Shown here: positions 25,875-32,475 of the stretch, one piece after another
Position numbering within the stretch: the stretch's first letter is position 1
Layout of the letters: each line of letters starts with the position of its first letter
NCBI GenBank assembly: GCA_017396365.1
Contig: JAFQMD010000017.1
Location: 1-32,475 of the forward strand
Source of the DNA: Clostridia bacterium
Lineage (GTDB): Bacteria; Bacillota; Clostridia; Christensenellales; Borkfalkiaceae
Length of the DNA: 32,475 nucleotides
Reading direction: 5' to 3'
Program-made: the position numbers and the translations under genes
Notes under the pieces: generated by a model
Told to the model about the DNA's origin: nothing
Database searches by the model: none
The model's input: the letters and a program-made list of their open reading frames with translations, nothing else

Positions 25875-26723
25875 TCATAAAAACGTTTTTTCTCTCAAAA
25901 ACGAGGTTGCTTTAGCAATATCCGAGGCAGGATTATCGCCACATTCACGCTCAATCGTCAAAAAGCCGTCATAGCCGATTTCTTTCAATGCTTTAATATA
26001 GTTATCCCAATCCACGTCCCCCTCGCCGAGCGGAAGTTCTGCAAATCCTTCACAGGCATTGAGAGCGTCTACACCGCCAACAGCAAAAGCATGATACACG
26101 TCCGTGGGGTTTTGTTTTTTATTCAACATCTTTCCGTCCTTAGCATGAGTATGTACGATATAGTCCTTTAATATGTATACCGCCTCCACAGCGTCTTGCC
26201 CCGTTACCATAGTAAAATTTGCAGGATCAAGGTTGACGCCTACTCCGCCTTTCGTATCCTCAATAAACGACAATAAAGTTCTTGCCTTTTCCGGCCCAGT
26301 TTCTATAGCAAGCGTTACGCCCTTTTCCTTAGCGTAAATTCCGCATTCCGATAGCGCTGTAAGCATAACCATATATCTCGGGTGGCTCTTTTCTTCGGGA
26401 ATAACCCCGATATGAGTAGTAACTACTTTCGCGCCGAACTCTACGGCAAGGTCTATAATCCTTTTAGTCTTTTCAATGCGGTTCAAATTATCTTTTTCTA
26501 TTTCAAAACCGTATCCACCCATATCGCCACATAAAGCAGAAACAACCAAACCGCTCTCTTTTAAGAGCCTTTTATATTCTTCTTTTTTATCAGTCGTAAG
26601 TTCGGGGGAAAATTCACCGGTAGTAGCGTAAATTTGCACGCCGTCTAAACCCAACGCCGACGCTTGTTTTATGCCTTCTTCGTGCGATTTTTTAAAACAA
26701 TCGGTTATAACTCCTATTTTCAT
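25875..26723 (-). CDS. Sugar phosphate isomerase/epimerase-like TIM barrel
   Basis: A 282-aa cytoplasmic protein of the AP-endonuclease-2/xylose-isomerase-like TIM barrel family. The metal-site residues are found in the expected order: Glu in LAIETGPE, Asp in VNLDPANF, His in IVHTHAKD and Glu in LTIERECGD. The family includes inosose dehydratases, ketose 3-epimerases and related sugar enzymes, and the exact reaction cannot be decided. Its ATG overlaps the stop of the upstream oxidoreductase gene by 4 bases, so it is the last gene of a tight operon and likely acts on a keto-sugar made by those enzymes. Confidence 0.88.
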   Translation of the reverse strand: MKIGVITDCFKKSHEEGIKQASALGLDGVQIYATTGEFSPELTTDKKEEYKRLLKESGLVVSALCGDMGGYGFEIEKDNLNRIEKTKRIIDLAVEFGAKVVTTHIGVIPEEKSHPRYMVMLTALSECGIYAKEKGVTLAIETGPEKARTLLSFIEDTKGGVGVNLDPANFTMVTGQDAVEAVYILKDYIVHTHAKDGKMLNKKQNPTDVYHAFAVGGVDALNACEGFAELPLGEGDVDWDNYIKALKEIGYDGFLTIERECGDNPASDIAKATSFLREKTFL

Positions 26724-27745
26724 ACCATACCTACCTTTCCTTGCTTGTAAATTTCCATAATTAAACGGTGGGTTTTTAGCGCTTCTTCACCGCTTATTTC
26801 AAGTTCTTCTTCTCCAAGAACGGATTTGTAAAATTGCGTTATTTGGCGAATATGCTGAAAACCCCAATAGTCCTTACCGCCCTCGTATTCGACTGTGTTT
26901 TCGTCTTGATGCGCCTCTTCGCTCGTTCCGTCGTTATACGAGATATACGCGTCGTCATACCCAAAATCAACCTTGCCCTTTTCACAATAAAGACGGATTT
27001 CAATCGGCTCGTCACAGCCGTAATTGTTCATACAGTAAAAGCCGTATCTTACCCCGTTTTTATAAGTAATTAAACCCTCGGCGCTATCCTCTACGTCCAC
27101 AATTTTGTGTCCGCGGTTCGCCATTGAACAAGAAACGCTCTCTACTGGGCTGTCAACAATCCAATTTACTAAGTCGATTGAGTGTATGGCTTGATCTATA
27201 ACGACACCTCCGCCTTCCTTATCCCAAGTGCCTTTCCAGTCGCTTTCAGCGTAATAACTGTCGGGACGCGTCCAAGTGAGCGTACTGCGAGCCGAAATAA
27301 TCTTACCCAACTTCCCACCATCTACTGCATTTTTTACGAGTCTTGCCGAATTATTATATCTACATTGAAAAATAACACCGTACAAAACACCTTTTTCTTT
27401 TGCAATTTTAACTGCGTTTTCAGCGCTTTGCAAATCGACGTCCATAGGTTTTTCGCAAAGCACGTGAACTCCTTTACAAAAAGCGTAAAGCGCGACTTTA
27501 CTATGAAGATAATGTGGCAAGCATATATGAACGGCGTCCAAATTCTCACGGTCAATCATTTCTTTGTAAGACGTGTACGGCGTTGCCCCGTATTTTTTTG
27601 CAACTTTGTCCGCTCTTTCCTTTTCCACGTCGCAACAAGCAACCAATTTCACGTAATCAATTTGAGCAATCGCTCCAAGATGCATAATGGAAATTCGTCC
27701 GCACCCTATAATACCCACTTTAAGTTGTTTTAGATATTTATCCAT
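26720..27745 (-). CDS. Gfo/Idh/MocA-family oxidoreductase
   Basis: A 341-aa protein with the N-terminal Rossmann motif VGIIGCGRISIMHLGAI (about residues 10-26), the EKP signature (HVLCEKPMDVD, about 95-100) with its active-site Lys, and GGGVVIDQAIHSIDLVNW (about 180) with the conserved Asp and His. It should oxidise or reduce a sugar, polyol or sugar acid with NAD(P). It overlaps the upstream gene by 16 bases and the downstream isomerase by 4. Substrate unknown. Confidence 0.92.
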   Translation of the reverse strand: MDKYLKQLKVGIIGCGRISIMHLGAIAQIDYVKLVACCDVEKERADKVAKKYGATPYTSYKEMIDRENLDAVHICLPHYLHSKVALYAFCKGVHVLCEKPMDVDLQSAENAVKIAKEKGVLYGVIFQCRYNNSARLVKNAVDGGKLGKIISARSTLTWTRPDSYYAESDWKGTWDKEGGGVVIDQAIHSIDLVNWIVDSPVESVSCSMANRGHKIVDVEDSAEGLITYKNGVRYGFYCMNNYGCDEPIEIRLYCEKGKVDFGYDDAYISYNDGTSEEAHQDENTVEYEGGKDYWGFQHIRQITQFYKSVLGEEELEISGEEALKTHRLIMEIYKQGKVGMV

Positions 27746-28569
27746 ATTCCTGCCTTTTCTTTTGCTTTTATCACGCCTTCTCTTATTTTCATAACTTCAA
27801 GAGTCTGACGTGAACTAAAAGGAACTTCACACGTTTCAAAAAATTTAAATATATCCGCTATCAAATTATTGAAAAAAGCCGAATTAACGGGCTTATAGGC
27901 GGACTTTCCGTTGTTATCGGCAACGGTTATAGCAAACGGCATACACGGTGAAAACATCATTTTTGCGTACCTTCCGTCGTTATACTCTACCTCTGCCCAT
28001 TCTTGATCGGAATACTTATTGTAAAGAATTTTTTTCGCTCCAACGCCAAGACATTTTACCGCCATTTCTATTTGATGAATAATATATTCTTCCATATTCG
28101 AGCCACCGCCTACGGTAAAGACGGTTTTTGCATTTTCATTATAATCTTTTATTTCGTCGGCGTAGCGAAGAGCCGAAGTACTGAAAAATTTTACGCCGTA
28201 TTTTTCAGCAAGGTCGTAAATTTGCATTGCCGTTTGATAATCGGGAGCAAAAGTTTTATCTATATAAGGGTTTTTTCCGCATTTAAAAACTTCTTCGGCG
28301 TAAGCAAGGTGCTTTTCGGGATTTGACGGCGCTAAAACGAACACGCAGTCGCACTTTTTGCAAAGTTCTTCTATTGTGGCGCAAGGCTCGACGCCATAAT
28401 TTTTACACCACTCTTTAGTTGTTACCCCACCCGGCACGTCAATCTCCGCCCAAGCGTATTTAAACTGATAGTCCGTTCCGTGTTTTTGGTTATAATCCCT
28501 TATCATTGCAGGGTATTCGTTTGCGTGCCACTCGTTTAAAAAATAATCAATAAAGCCAACTGTTTTCAT
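27730..28569 (-). CDS. Short Gfo/Idh/MocA-type NAD-binding oxidoreductase
   Basis: A 279-aa protein, shorter than the usual 330-380 aa. The N terminus has the variant phrase GFIDYFLNEWHANEYPAMI in place of a GxGxxG loop. The expected Lys occurs in PYIDKTFAPD where the family usually has EKP. A mid-region SALRYADEI is followed by a compact C-terminal domain. It is probably a divergent subgroup, possibly inactive as a classic dehydrogenase or acting with its two full-length neighbours. It begins with a one-base overlap (TAATG) with the upstream gene. Confidence 0.75.
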   Translation of the reverse strand: MKTVGFIDYFLNEWHANEYPAMIRDYNQKHGTDYQFKYAWAEIDVPGGVTTKEWCKNYGVEPCATIEELCKKCDCVFVLAPSNPEKHLAYAEEVFKCGKNPYIDKTFAPDYQTAMQIYDLAEKYGVKFFSTSALRYADEIKDYNENAKTVFTVGGGSNMEEYIIHQIEMAVKCLGVGAKKILYNKYSDQEWAEVEYNDGRYAKMMFSPCMPFAITVADNNGKSAYKPVNSAFFNNLIADIFKFFETCEVPFSSRQTLEVMKIREGVIKAKEKAGIWINI

Positions 28570-29624
28570 TAAAATTTAATCTCCCCTTTTTGCTCTGCAG
28601 ACCTATACAACGCATCTAAAAGTTTCATACTTTCTAATATGTTTTCAACGTTATTTTTGTCTTTTACACCCGTTTCTATTGATTGAATAAACGCCGTGTC
28701 TTCGCATAGATACATATTAGGAATATCATATTCAGGGTTTACCGTTTCAAGAGTTTTTCCGTCGTAAAACTCAAATTTTCCGCCGTAGGTAAGCCTTGCT
28801 CCGCCTTTATCCCCTAAAAAATCAATATAAAGTTCGTATTTATTGATGTTTTGCGCCCATGCGCCGTTGAACGAGATACTTGCCTTGTTGGTACGGATAT
28901 GTCCGGTTATAAAATCGTCTACGTCGTTTGTTCCGTTTTCAATATCAGAAGTGTCTTCCGCCCACATTCCGTGGTATTTGTACGATTTCATATCCTTAGC
29001 CATTTCGCTGTACGCATCACAAGTTACACTTTTAATCTTTGCTCCGCCAAGCACGTACAAAATTAAATCAAGGAAATGGATTCCCCAGTCTATTAAAACA
29101 CCTCCGCCCGATTGCGATTTCGTTGTAAACGCACCGCCAAGACCGGGGATATTTCTAAAATCACGGAAAGAACAATATACGTGATAAATATTACCGAACT
29201 TTCCTTCATCTGCCCACTCTCTGAGCATCTCTACAGATTTTTGATAGCGATTGCAAACGCCAATATCTAAAATCTTTCCTTGTTTTTCCGCTTCTTGCGC
29301 CATCTTTACGGAAAGTTCGTAATTGACCGTAATAGGCTTTTCGCAAAGCACGTGCTTACCCGCTTTTAAAGAATCCATAGTGATTGTGTAATGAGCGTAG
29401 TTTGGCGTTAAAACGAATACGGCGTCAACTTCTTCGTCTGCCAATGCAATTTTATAATCGGTAATTACTTGCTCAATTTTAGGATATTTTTTCTTCTTCT
29501 CCTCTGCTTTTTCAATCAATAAATCGCAAGCGTATTTAATTCTCACGTTCTTCATTTGAGAAAGTGCTGGAAAATGCGCCATATCGGAAATTCTTCCGCA
29601 TCCAATTACTGCTACAACCGTCAT
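28569..29624 (-). CDS. Gfo/Idh/MocA-family oxidoreductase, first gene of operon
   Basis: A 351-aa protein with the Rossmann start VIGCGRISDMAHFPAL (about 5-20), the EKP motif (HVLCEKPITVNYE, about 95) and SGGGVLIDWGIHFLDLILYVLGG (about 170-195). The central region WAEDTSDIENGTNDVDDFITGH fits substrate-domain loops of the family. AAGGAG precedes the ATG, and a good promoter lies 31 bp further upstream. Divergent from the second AraC gene, which likely controls it. Substrate unknown. Confidence 0.92.
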   Translation of the reverse strand: MTVVAVIGCGRISDMAHFPALSQMKNVRIKYACDLLIEKAEEKKKKYPKIEQVITDYKIALADEEVDAVFVLTPNYAHYTITMDSLKAGKHVLCEKPITVNYELSVKMAQEAEKQGKILDIGVCNRYQKSVEMLREWADEGKFGNIYHVYCSFRDFRNIPGLGGAFTTKSQSGGGVLIDWGIHFLDLILYVLGGAKIKSVTCDAYSEMAKDMKSYKYHGMWAEDTSDIENGTNDVDDFITGHIRTNKASISFNGAWAQNINKYELYIDFLGDKGGARLTYGGKFEFYDGKTLETVNPEYDIPNMYLCEDTAFIQSIETGVKDKNNVENILESMKLLDALYRSAEQKGEIKF

Positions 29625-29654
29625 AATGTTTCTCCTTTTTAAGTTCTTGACTTA

Positions 29655-29683
29655 ATTATATAATAATGCGGTTCGCATGTAAA
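29655..29683 (-). promoter_or_regulatory. Promoter of the oxidoreductase operon
   Basis: On the minus strand TTTACA (29678-29683) and TATAAT (29655-29660) are 17 bp apart, upstream of the start at 29624. CATGTAAA occurs twice on the plus strand, 19 bp apart (29676 and 29695), at and just upstream of this -35. Confidence 0.7.
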
Positions 29684-29713
29684 TGGCAAAAGTTCATGTA
29701 AAATTTGTCATTT
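29681..29713. promoter_or_regulatory. Candidate operator between the divergent promoters
   Basis: AAATGGCAAA (29681-29690) and TTTGTCATTT (29704-29713) form an inverted repeat with one mismatch. The AAATGGCAAAA core is the same string seen in the operators at 19087 and 25673, but the half-site orientation and spacing differ, so a related but separate AraC protein may bind here. Confidence 0.45.
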
Positions 29714-29768
29714 TTTCATATTATTTAATAAATGGCACTTTTTTATTTAACTTTATTTGTCAATAAAA

Positions 29769-29797
29769 TTGACGAAATCGGAAGTTTTGTTTATAAT
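29769..29797 (+). promoter_or_regulatory. Promoter of the second AraC regulator
   Basis: TTGACG (29769-29774), 17 bp, TATAAT (29792-29797). The predicted transcription start near 29804 falls inside the upstream ORF extension, so translation must begin at 29816. Confidence 0.8.
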
Positions 29798-29815
29798 AAA
29801 GATAGGAGAATTGAT

Positions 29816-30679
29816 ATGTCAGAAAACAAAACACGCTATCACTTTGTTAAACACTACGTGGAAAATCCCGTTAAATTTGCAAACGTTCACCTTTTGCAAG
29901 TAGGACGAAGATATTGCGAAATGACGGAAATTATACCTTCTCACCCCCACCTTAATTGGTTTGAGTTAACCGTAGTAACGGGTGGATGCGGAACAATTAC
30001 AACCAACGGCGAAGATACCGTTGTTCAAACGGGGGACGTATATTTATCTTTCCCCTGTGATATACACGAAATCAAAGCAGATAAAGGTGTGAAATTAGAG
30101 TACGATTTCTTCTCTTTTTACTGTACGCACAAGGCTTTATCTAAAGACTTGAAAAATATTACACAAAATTATAGGGGTGGCGATAAGCGGATATTTCAAG
30201 ACGAAAAAATTTCTCGCTTAATTGAATACGCCATTTCAGAGTTCACTTTAGAAGGGCAACAGCATTCACAAAGCGCCCTATGCGACGTTTTTCACCTAAT
30301 TCTCGTGTACACGATACGTAATTTTAGCAACGCGCCACGTCACGCGTCAAACGTTTCGGAATCTGAAATTTTATGTATGCAACTGATGAATTATATAGAC
30401 ACCCATATATATTCAATTAAAAAATTAGAAGAACTTGCGCCTAAATTTAATTATAATTACGGATATCTTTCTAGTCTTTTTAAGCAAACCACGGGAAAGA
30501 CTCTTTCGGAATATTACCAAAAGAGAAAAATGGAAACGGGAAAAGCGCTCGTTCTTGAAAACAAGAAAAAAGTTGGCGAAATTGCCGAGATGCTGGGATA
30601 TAATTTATATTCGTTTAGCAAAGCGTTTAAGCGCGCTTACGGAATCTCTCCGAAAAGCATACAAAAAGCACGGGTTTAA
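29816..30679 (+). CDS. AraC-family transcriptional regulator
   Basis: A 287-aa protein beginning MSENKTRYHF. This start has GGAG 7 bp upstream and agrees with the promoter; a longer frame from 29732 does not. The N-terminal cupin-like domain includes SHPHLNWFELTVVTGGCGTITTNGEDTVVQTGDVYLSFPCDIHEI, a typical sugar-sensing jelly-roll. The C-terminal region (last ~100 aa) has two HTH motifs: IKKLEELAPKFNYNYGYLSSLFKQTTG and KVGEIAEMLGYNLYSFSKAFKRAYG, ending ISPKSIQKARV. It probably regulates the divergent oxidoreductase/isomerase operon. Confidence 0.92.
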   Translation: MSENKTRYHFVKHYVENPVKFANVHLLQVGRRYCEMTEIIPSHPHLNWFELTVVTGGCGTITTNGEDTVVQTGDVYLSFPCDIHEIKADKGVKLEYDFFSFYCTHKALSKDLKNITQNYRGGDKRIFQDEKISRLIEYAISEFTLEGQQHSQSALCDVFHLILVYTIRNFSNAPRHASNVSESEILCMQLMNYIDTHIYSIKKLEELAPKFNYNYGYLSSLFKQTTGKTLSEYYQKRKMETGKALVLENKKKVGEIAEMLGYNLYSFSKAFKRAYGISPKSIQKARV

Positions 30680-30801
30680 ACCAAATCTAACAAAAACCCG
30701 CCTATAAGTTGATTATTAAACATATTTTCACTTACTGCACCCCAAGTATCGTAGGTTATAATGGTTCTATTTTATAGCGTTTTATGCAGTTTTTAACAAT
30801 T

Positions 30802-30836
30802 AAAAAAGACGAGATTTGTTCAATCTCGTCTTTTTT
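30802..30836. terminator. Terminator downstream of the second AraC gene
   Basis: A perfect 15-bp stem AAAAAAGACGAGATT / AATCTCGTCTTTTTT with a short loop and T-run on both strands. It can end the AraC transcript and also the minus-strand membrane-protein transcript. The rest of 30680-30956 shows nothing else recognisable. Confidence 0.85.
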
Positions 30837-30956
30837 GCTACTTACAGCTTTTTTGTAAGTGCAAGATGTATTAATACAACAAAATCTCTAAAATAAAGAG
30901 ATTAGTACTACAATATCACTACCAATATATATTGCATTCTCTTTGCAACTATACAT

Positions 30957-31330
30957 TCATATAGCTAACAATACTATCTGTAAAACAATATTTATTGCCT
31001 GCAAAATCAAAGTAGTTAATTTTAATACTTTATATATTTTTTCTTTTGGCGCTAAACAAATTGATTGTGATGTCGAAAAAAACTCTGGTCTAACATGCAT
31101 CACCGCCGACTGTGCTTTTTTATAGCACCAATTAAATAATTTCTCGATATGAAAAACCATTAAGATACCACTAAGCATGCAAATTCCTGTTGAGAAAAAT
31201 GCAAAACCTGTTAAATAATTATCTTGAGATATAAATTTTATTATACAAAAAATTGCTAATAATAAACTTACAATCTCAAACACACCGACAACAAACCAAT
31301 ATATTAATGTTTTTTTCTGTTTTCAATCAT
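30957..31330 (-). CDS. Small multi-pass membrane protein with an apparent frameshift
   Basis: The open frame 30957-31283 (108 aa from a GTG) has three hydrophobic segments (about 4-16, 24-43, 88-107) but no good ribosome site. An ATG at 31328-31330 with GGAG upstream starts MIENRKK in another frame and stops after eight codons. A -1 shift at the seven-A run (31310-31316) joins the two frames and completes the first membrane helix (LIYWFVVGVFEIV). The mRNA reads A AAA AAA in the starting frame, a canonical slippery pattern. So this is a damaged gene, a sequencing error in a homopolymer, or programmed slippage. No family recognised. Confidence 0.55.
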
Positions 31331-31421
31331 TAAATAATTCTCCTATCTTTTTTCAAAGATATATTATAGCACAAAATTAATATTATTTCAATTACTTTTA
31401 CTTTCTAAAATCAAAGTTTCA

Positions 31422-31645
31422 GTTCAAGTACCATCGTGGGAGTGTAAAATGTTGTACTTAATTAAGGTTAGTTATTAAAAAAGTCAAACGGCATTTTTAG
31501 GAATTTAGACAACCTAATCACGTCGTTTTTGGTTTTGCGATTTCAAAATTTTATCAAAATAATCAAAAAAGGGCTTAAAAAGCCCTAAAAATACAAAAAA
31601 AGAAGTGAAATCGTCGTTAGACAAATTTCACTATCTTTTTGGCTC
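31422..31645. repeat. Dispersed intergenic repeat A, right copy
   Basis: Partner of 2136-2357. The outer hairpin is decayed here (AAACGGCAT against ACGTCGTTT), while the GGGCTTAAAAAGCCC hairpin is better kept than in the left copy. It runs straight into a tRNA-Asn 3'-end fragment. Confidence 0.85.
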
Positions 31646-31670
31646 CCCGAGTAGGGTTTGAACCTACGGT
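31640..31670 (-). pseudogene. tRNA-Asn 3'-end fragment (copy 1)
   Basis: The string TGGCTCCCCGAGTAGGG plus TTTGAACCTACG is identical to the 3' end (CCA, acceptor strand and T-arm) of the intact tRNA-Asn at 32061-32135. No D-arm or anticodon arm follows. Confidence 0.85.
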
Positions 31671-31861
31671 CCGGTCGTAAATTGTAAATTTACTCCATTT
31701 GCTAAAAACGTGCGATTCAACGCACCTTTTCTTTACGCAAATTTACCCTCCGTGCGATTCTCGGCTTTAGCCTTGCGATTCTGCTTTCGTGTCGTAGGTT
31801 TAAATTCTTATTCTAGACATAGTAAAAAGACATATACCAAACGGTATATGTCTTTTTACTG
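31654..31861. repeat. Dispersed intergenic repeat B, right copy
   Basis: Partner of 34-240, almost identical. It starts within the tRNA T-arm fragment and ends at the next fragment, so here A, B and the tRNA fragments are contiguous. Confidence 0.9.
31821..31860. terminator. Bidirectional hairpin terminator in repeat B (right)
   Basis: Identical 18-bp hairpin to 200-239, directly downstream (minus strand) of the second tRNA 3'-end fragment. Confidence 0.8.
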
Positions 31862-31893
31862 GCTCCCCGAGTAGGGTTTGAACCTACGACCCT
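31860..31893 (-). pseudogene. tRNA-Asn 3'-end fragment (copy 2)
   Basis: The bases TGGCTCCCCGAGTAGGG, TTTGAACCTACG and ACCCTCC again match the tRNA-Asn 3' end and extend slightly further than copy 1. The rest of the tRNA is missing. The spacer beyond (31904-31963) holds an imperfect inverted repeat with CCCC/GGGG ends. Confidence 0.85.
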
Positions 31894-32023
31894 CCTCTTT
31901 CATCCCCTAAATTATTTTTATAATCTTCATATATTTTTGTCTTACGTTAAAATAATTTTGGGGACCCCACTATTTTGTTAACCGTTCGTGCCCGTAGGTT
32001 TTAACTACTATCAAAAAGTAATG

Positions 32024-32059
32024 AAAAAAGAGATACACAAAGCTGTGTATCTCTTTTTT
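32024..32059 (-). terminator. Terminator of the rRNA/tRNA-Asn operon
   Basis: A perfect 15-bp stem (AAAAAAGAGATACAC with its complement) ending in T6 on the minus strand, one base beyond the CCA end of tRNA-Asn. Confidence 0.88.
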
Positions 32060-32060
32060 C

Positions 32061-32135
32061 TGGCTCCCCGAGTAGGGTTTGAACCTACGACCCTCCGGTT
32101 AACAGCCGGATGCTCTGCCGCTGAGCTATCGAGGA
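32061..32135 (-). tRNA. tRNA-Asn (anticodon GTT)
   Basis: A 75-nt cloverleaf: acceptor TCCTCGA pairing with TCGGGGA, D-arm GCTCAGCGGCAGAGC, anticodon arm CCGGC-TGTTAAC-.. with GTT, T-arm GTAGG-TTCAAAC-CCTAC, discriminator G and an encoded CCA. It lies 6 bp after the 5S rRNA in the same operon. Confidence 0.97.
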
Positions 32136-32141
32136 ATATAA

Positions 32142-32257
32142 TGTGGCAACAACCAATCCTCCCGGGCGGTTGCCCGCCAAGTACTTTAGGCGCGGCTGAG
32201 CTTAACTTCTGTGTTCGGAATGAGAACAGGTGGATCCTCAGCGCTATCGTCACCACA
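32142..32257 (-). rRNA. rrf: 5S ribosomal RNA
   Basis: The minus strand shows the closing stem TGTGGTGAC with GTTGCCACA, and the conserved segments GGATCCACCTGTTC, CCGAACACAGAAGTTAAG and GTACTTGGCGGGCAACCGCC. The length of 116 nt is normal. It follows the 23S gene by about 150 bp and precedes tRNA-Asn. Confidence 0.95.
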
Positions 32258-32410
32258 ATGGCTATATAACTGCTTTTAGCAGGATATATACGGTTTTTAG
32301 TCCGAAGACTGACAACCACATAGAAATTGTTTAAATCAGAAAGATCTTTGAATTTTTAACGTTTACGCTTGTTTTACATATATTGCTCATTGTCTCATTT
32401 TATTGAGAAT

Positions 32411-32475
32411 AAGCCCTCGACCTATTAGTATCGGTCAGCTCAATACATTACTGCACTTACACACCCGACCTATCA
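32411..32475 (-). rRNA. rrl: 23S ribosomal RNA, 3' end only
   Basis: The minus strand carries the conserved 23S end: GATAGGTCGGGTGTGTAAG, then GAGCTGACCGATACTAATAG and GTCGAGGGCTT. The gene continues beyond the right edge of the window. The mature 3' end near 32411 is approximate. Confidence 0.9.

Noticed and set aside
27182..27733. 183-aa plus-strand open frame opposite an oxidoreductase gene
   Set aside because: Antisense shadow of a Gfo/Idh/MocA gene with intact motifs.
29732..29815. Longer start for the second AraC protein
   Set aside because: The promoter -35 and -10 boxes lie inside this extension, and the ATG at 29816 has its own GGAG site.
31988..32319. Open frames on both strands (93 and 102 aa) over the tRNA and 5S region
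   Set aside because: They overlap intact tRNA-Asn and 5S rRNA; coding potential here is a by-product of the RNA genes.

Overview
The window (about 32.5 kb, AT-rich, standard code, strong AGGAGG-type ribosome binding sites, sigma-A-type -35/-10 boxes) looks like a chromosome segment of an uncultured Gram-positive Clostridia-type bacterium, probably from a gut or other glycan-rich habitat. That placement is inferred from gene content, lipoprotein signals, and AraC-controlled glycan-use genes with an ABC importer that has no local ATPase. No phylogenetic marker was analysed.

Layout. (1) 1-2357: a 207-bp intergenic repeat (B), then a small accessory module read leftward: an RNA-polymerase alpha-CTD-like protein, a 56-aa membrane protein, a DUF4268-like protein and a coiled-coil protein. 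The last three are closely packed behind a consensus promoter. A second repeat (A) closes the module. (2) 2591-18985: one long leftward gene run, probably an operon. It encodes a 1086-aa surface protein with six beta-type repeats, a shorter membrane-anchored relative, an ABC solute-binding lipoprotein with two permeases, an Ig-like secreted protein, a DUF4838 lipoprotein, a small Ig-like lipoprotein and a GH38 alpha-mannosidase. A divergent AraC regulator (19160-19996) sits at its head. (3) 20079-25506: a 1762-aa secreted protein with seven copies of the same beta-repeat fused to a glycoside-hydrolase-like TIM barrel, followed by a 41-aa peptide gene. (4) 25875-29624: a four-gene overlapping operon with three Gfo/Idh/MocA-type oxidoreductases and one sugar isomerase/epimerase-type TIM barrel, divergent from a second AraC regulator (29816-30679). 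(5) 30957-32475: a small membrane protein with an apparent frameshift, repeats A and B again, tandem tRNA 3'-end fragments, intact tRNA-Asn(GTT), 5S rRNA and the 3' edge of 23S rRNA, all on the minus strand.

How it may work together: surface beta-repeat proteins and the GH-like giant protein would bind or attack an extracellular glycan. The lipoproteins and ABC importer would capture and import fragments. GH38 and the oxidoreductase/isomerase set would process them inside the cell. A shared inverted repeat, TTGCC-N18-GGCAA, lies ahead of both surface-protein genes and over the first AraC promoter, so the two loci look like one regulon. The substrate is unknown; an alpha-mannoside-containing glycan is suggested only by GH38.

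The roughly 29-kb block from 2358 to 31421 is bracketed by direct copies of repeat A beside a tRNA-Asn gene with extra 3'-end fragments. This resembles an island or cassette site, but no integrase is visible in the window.
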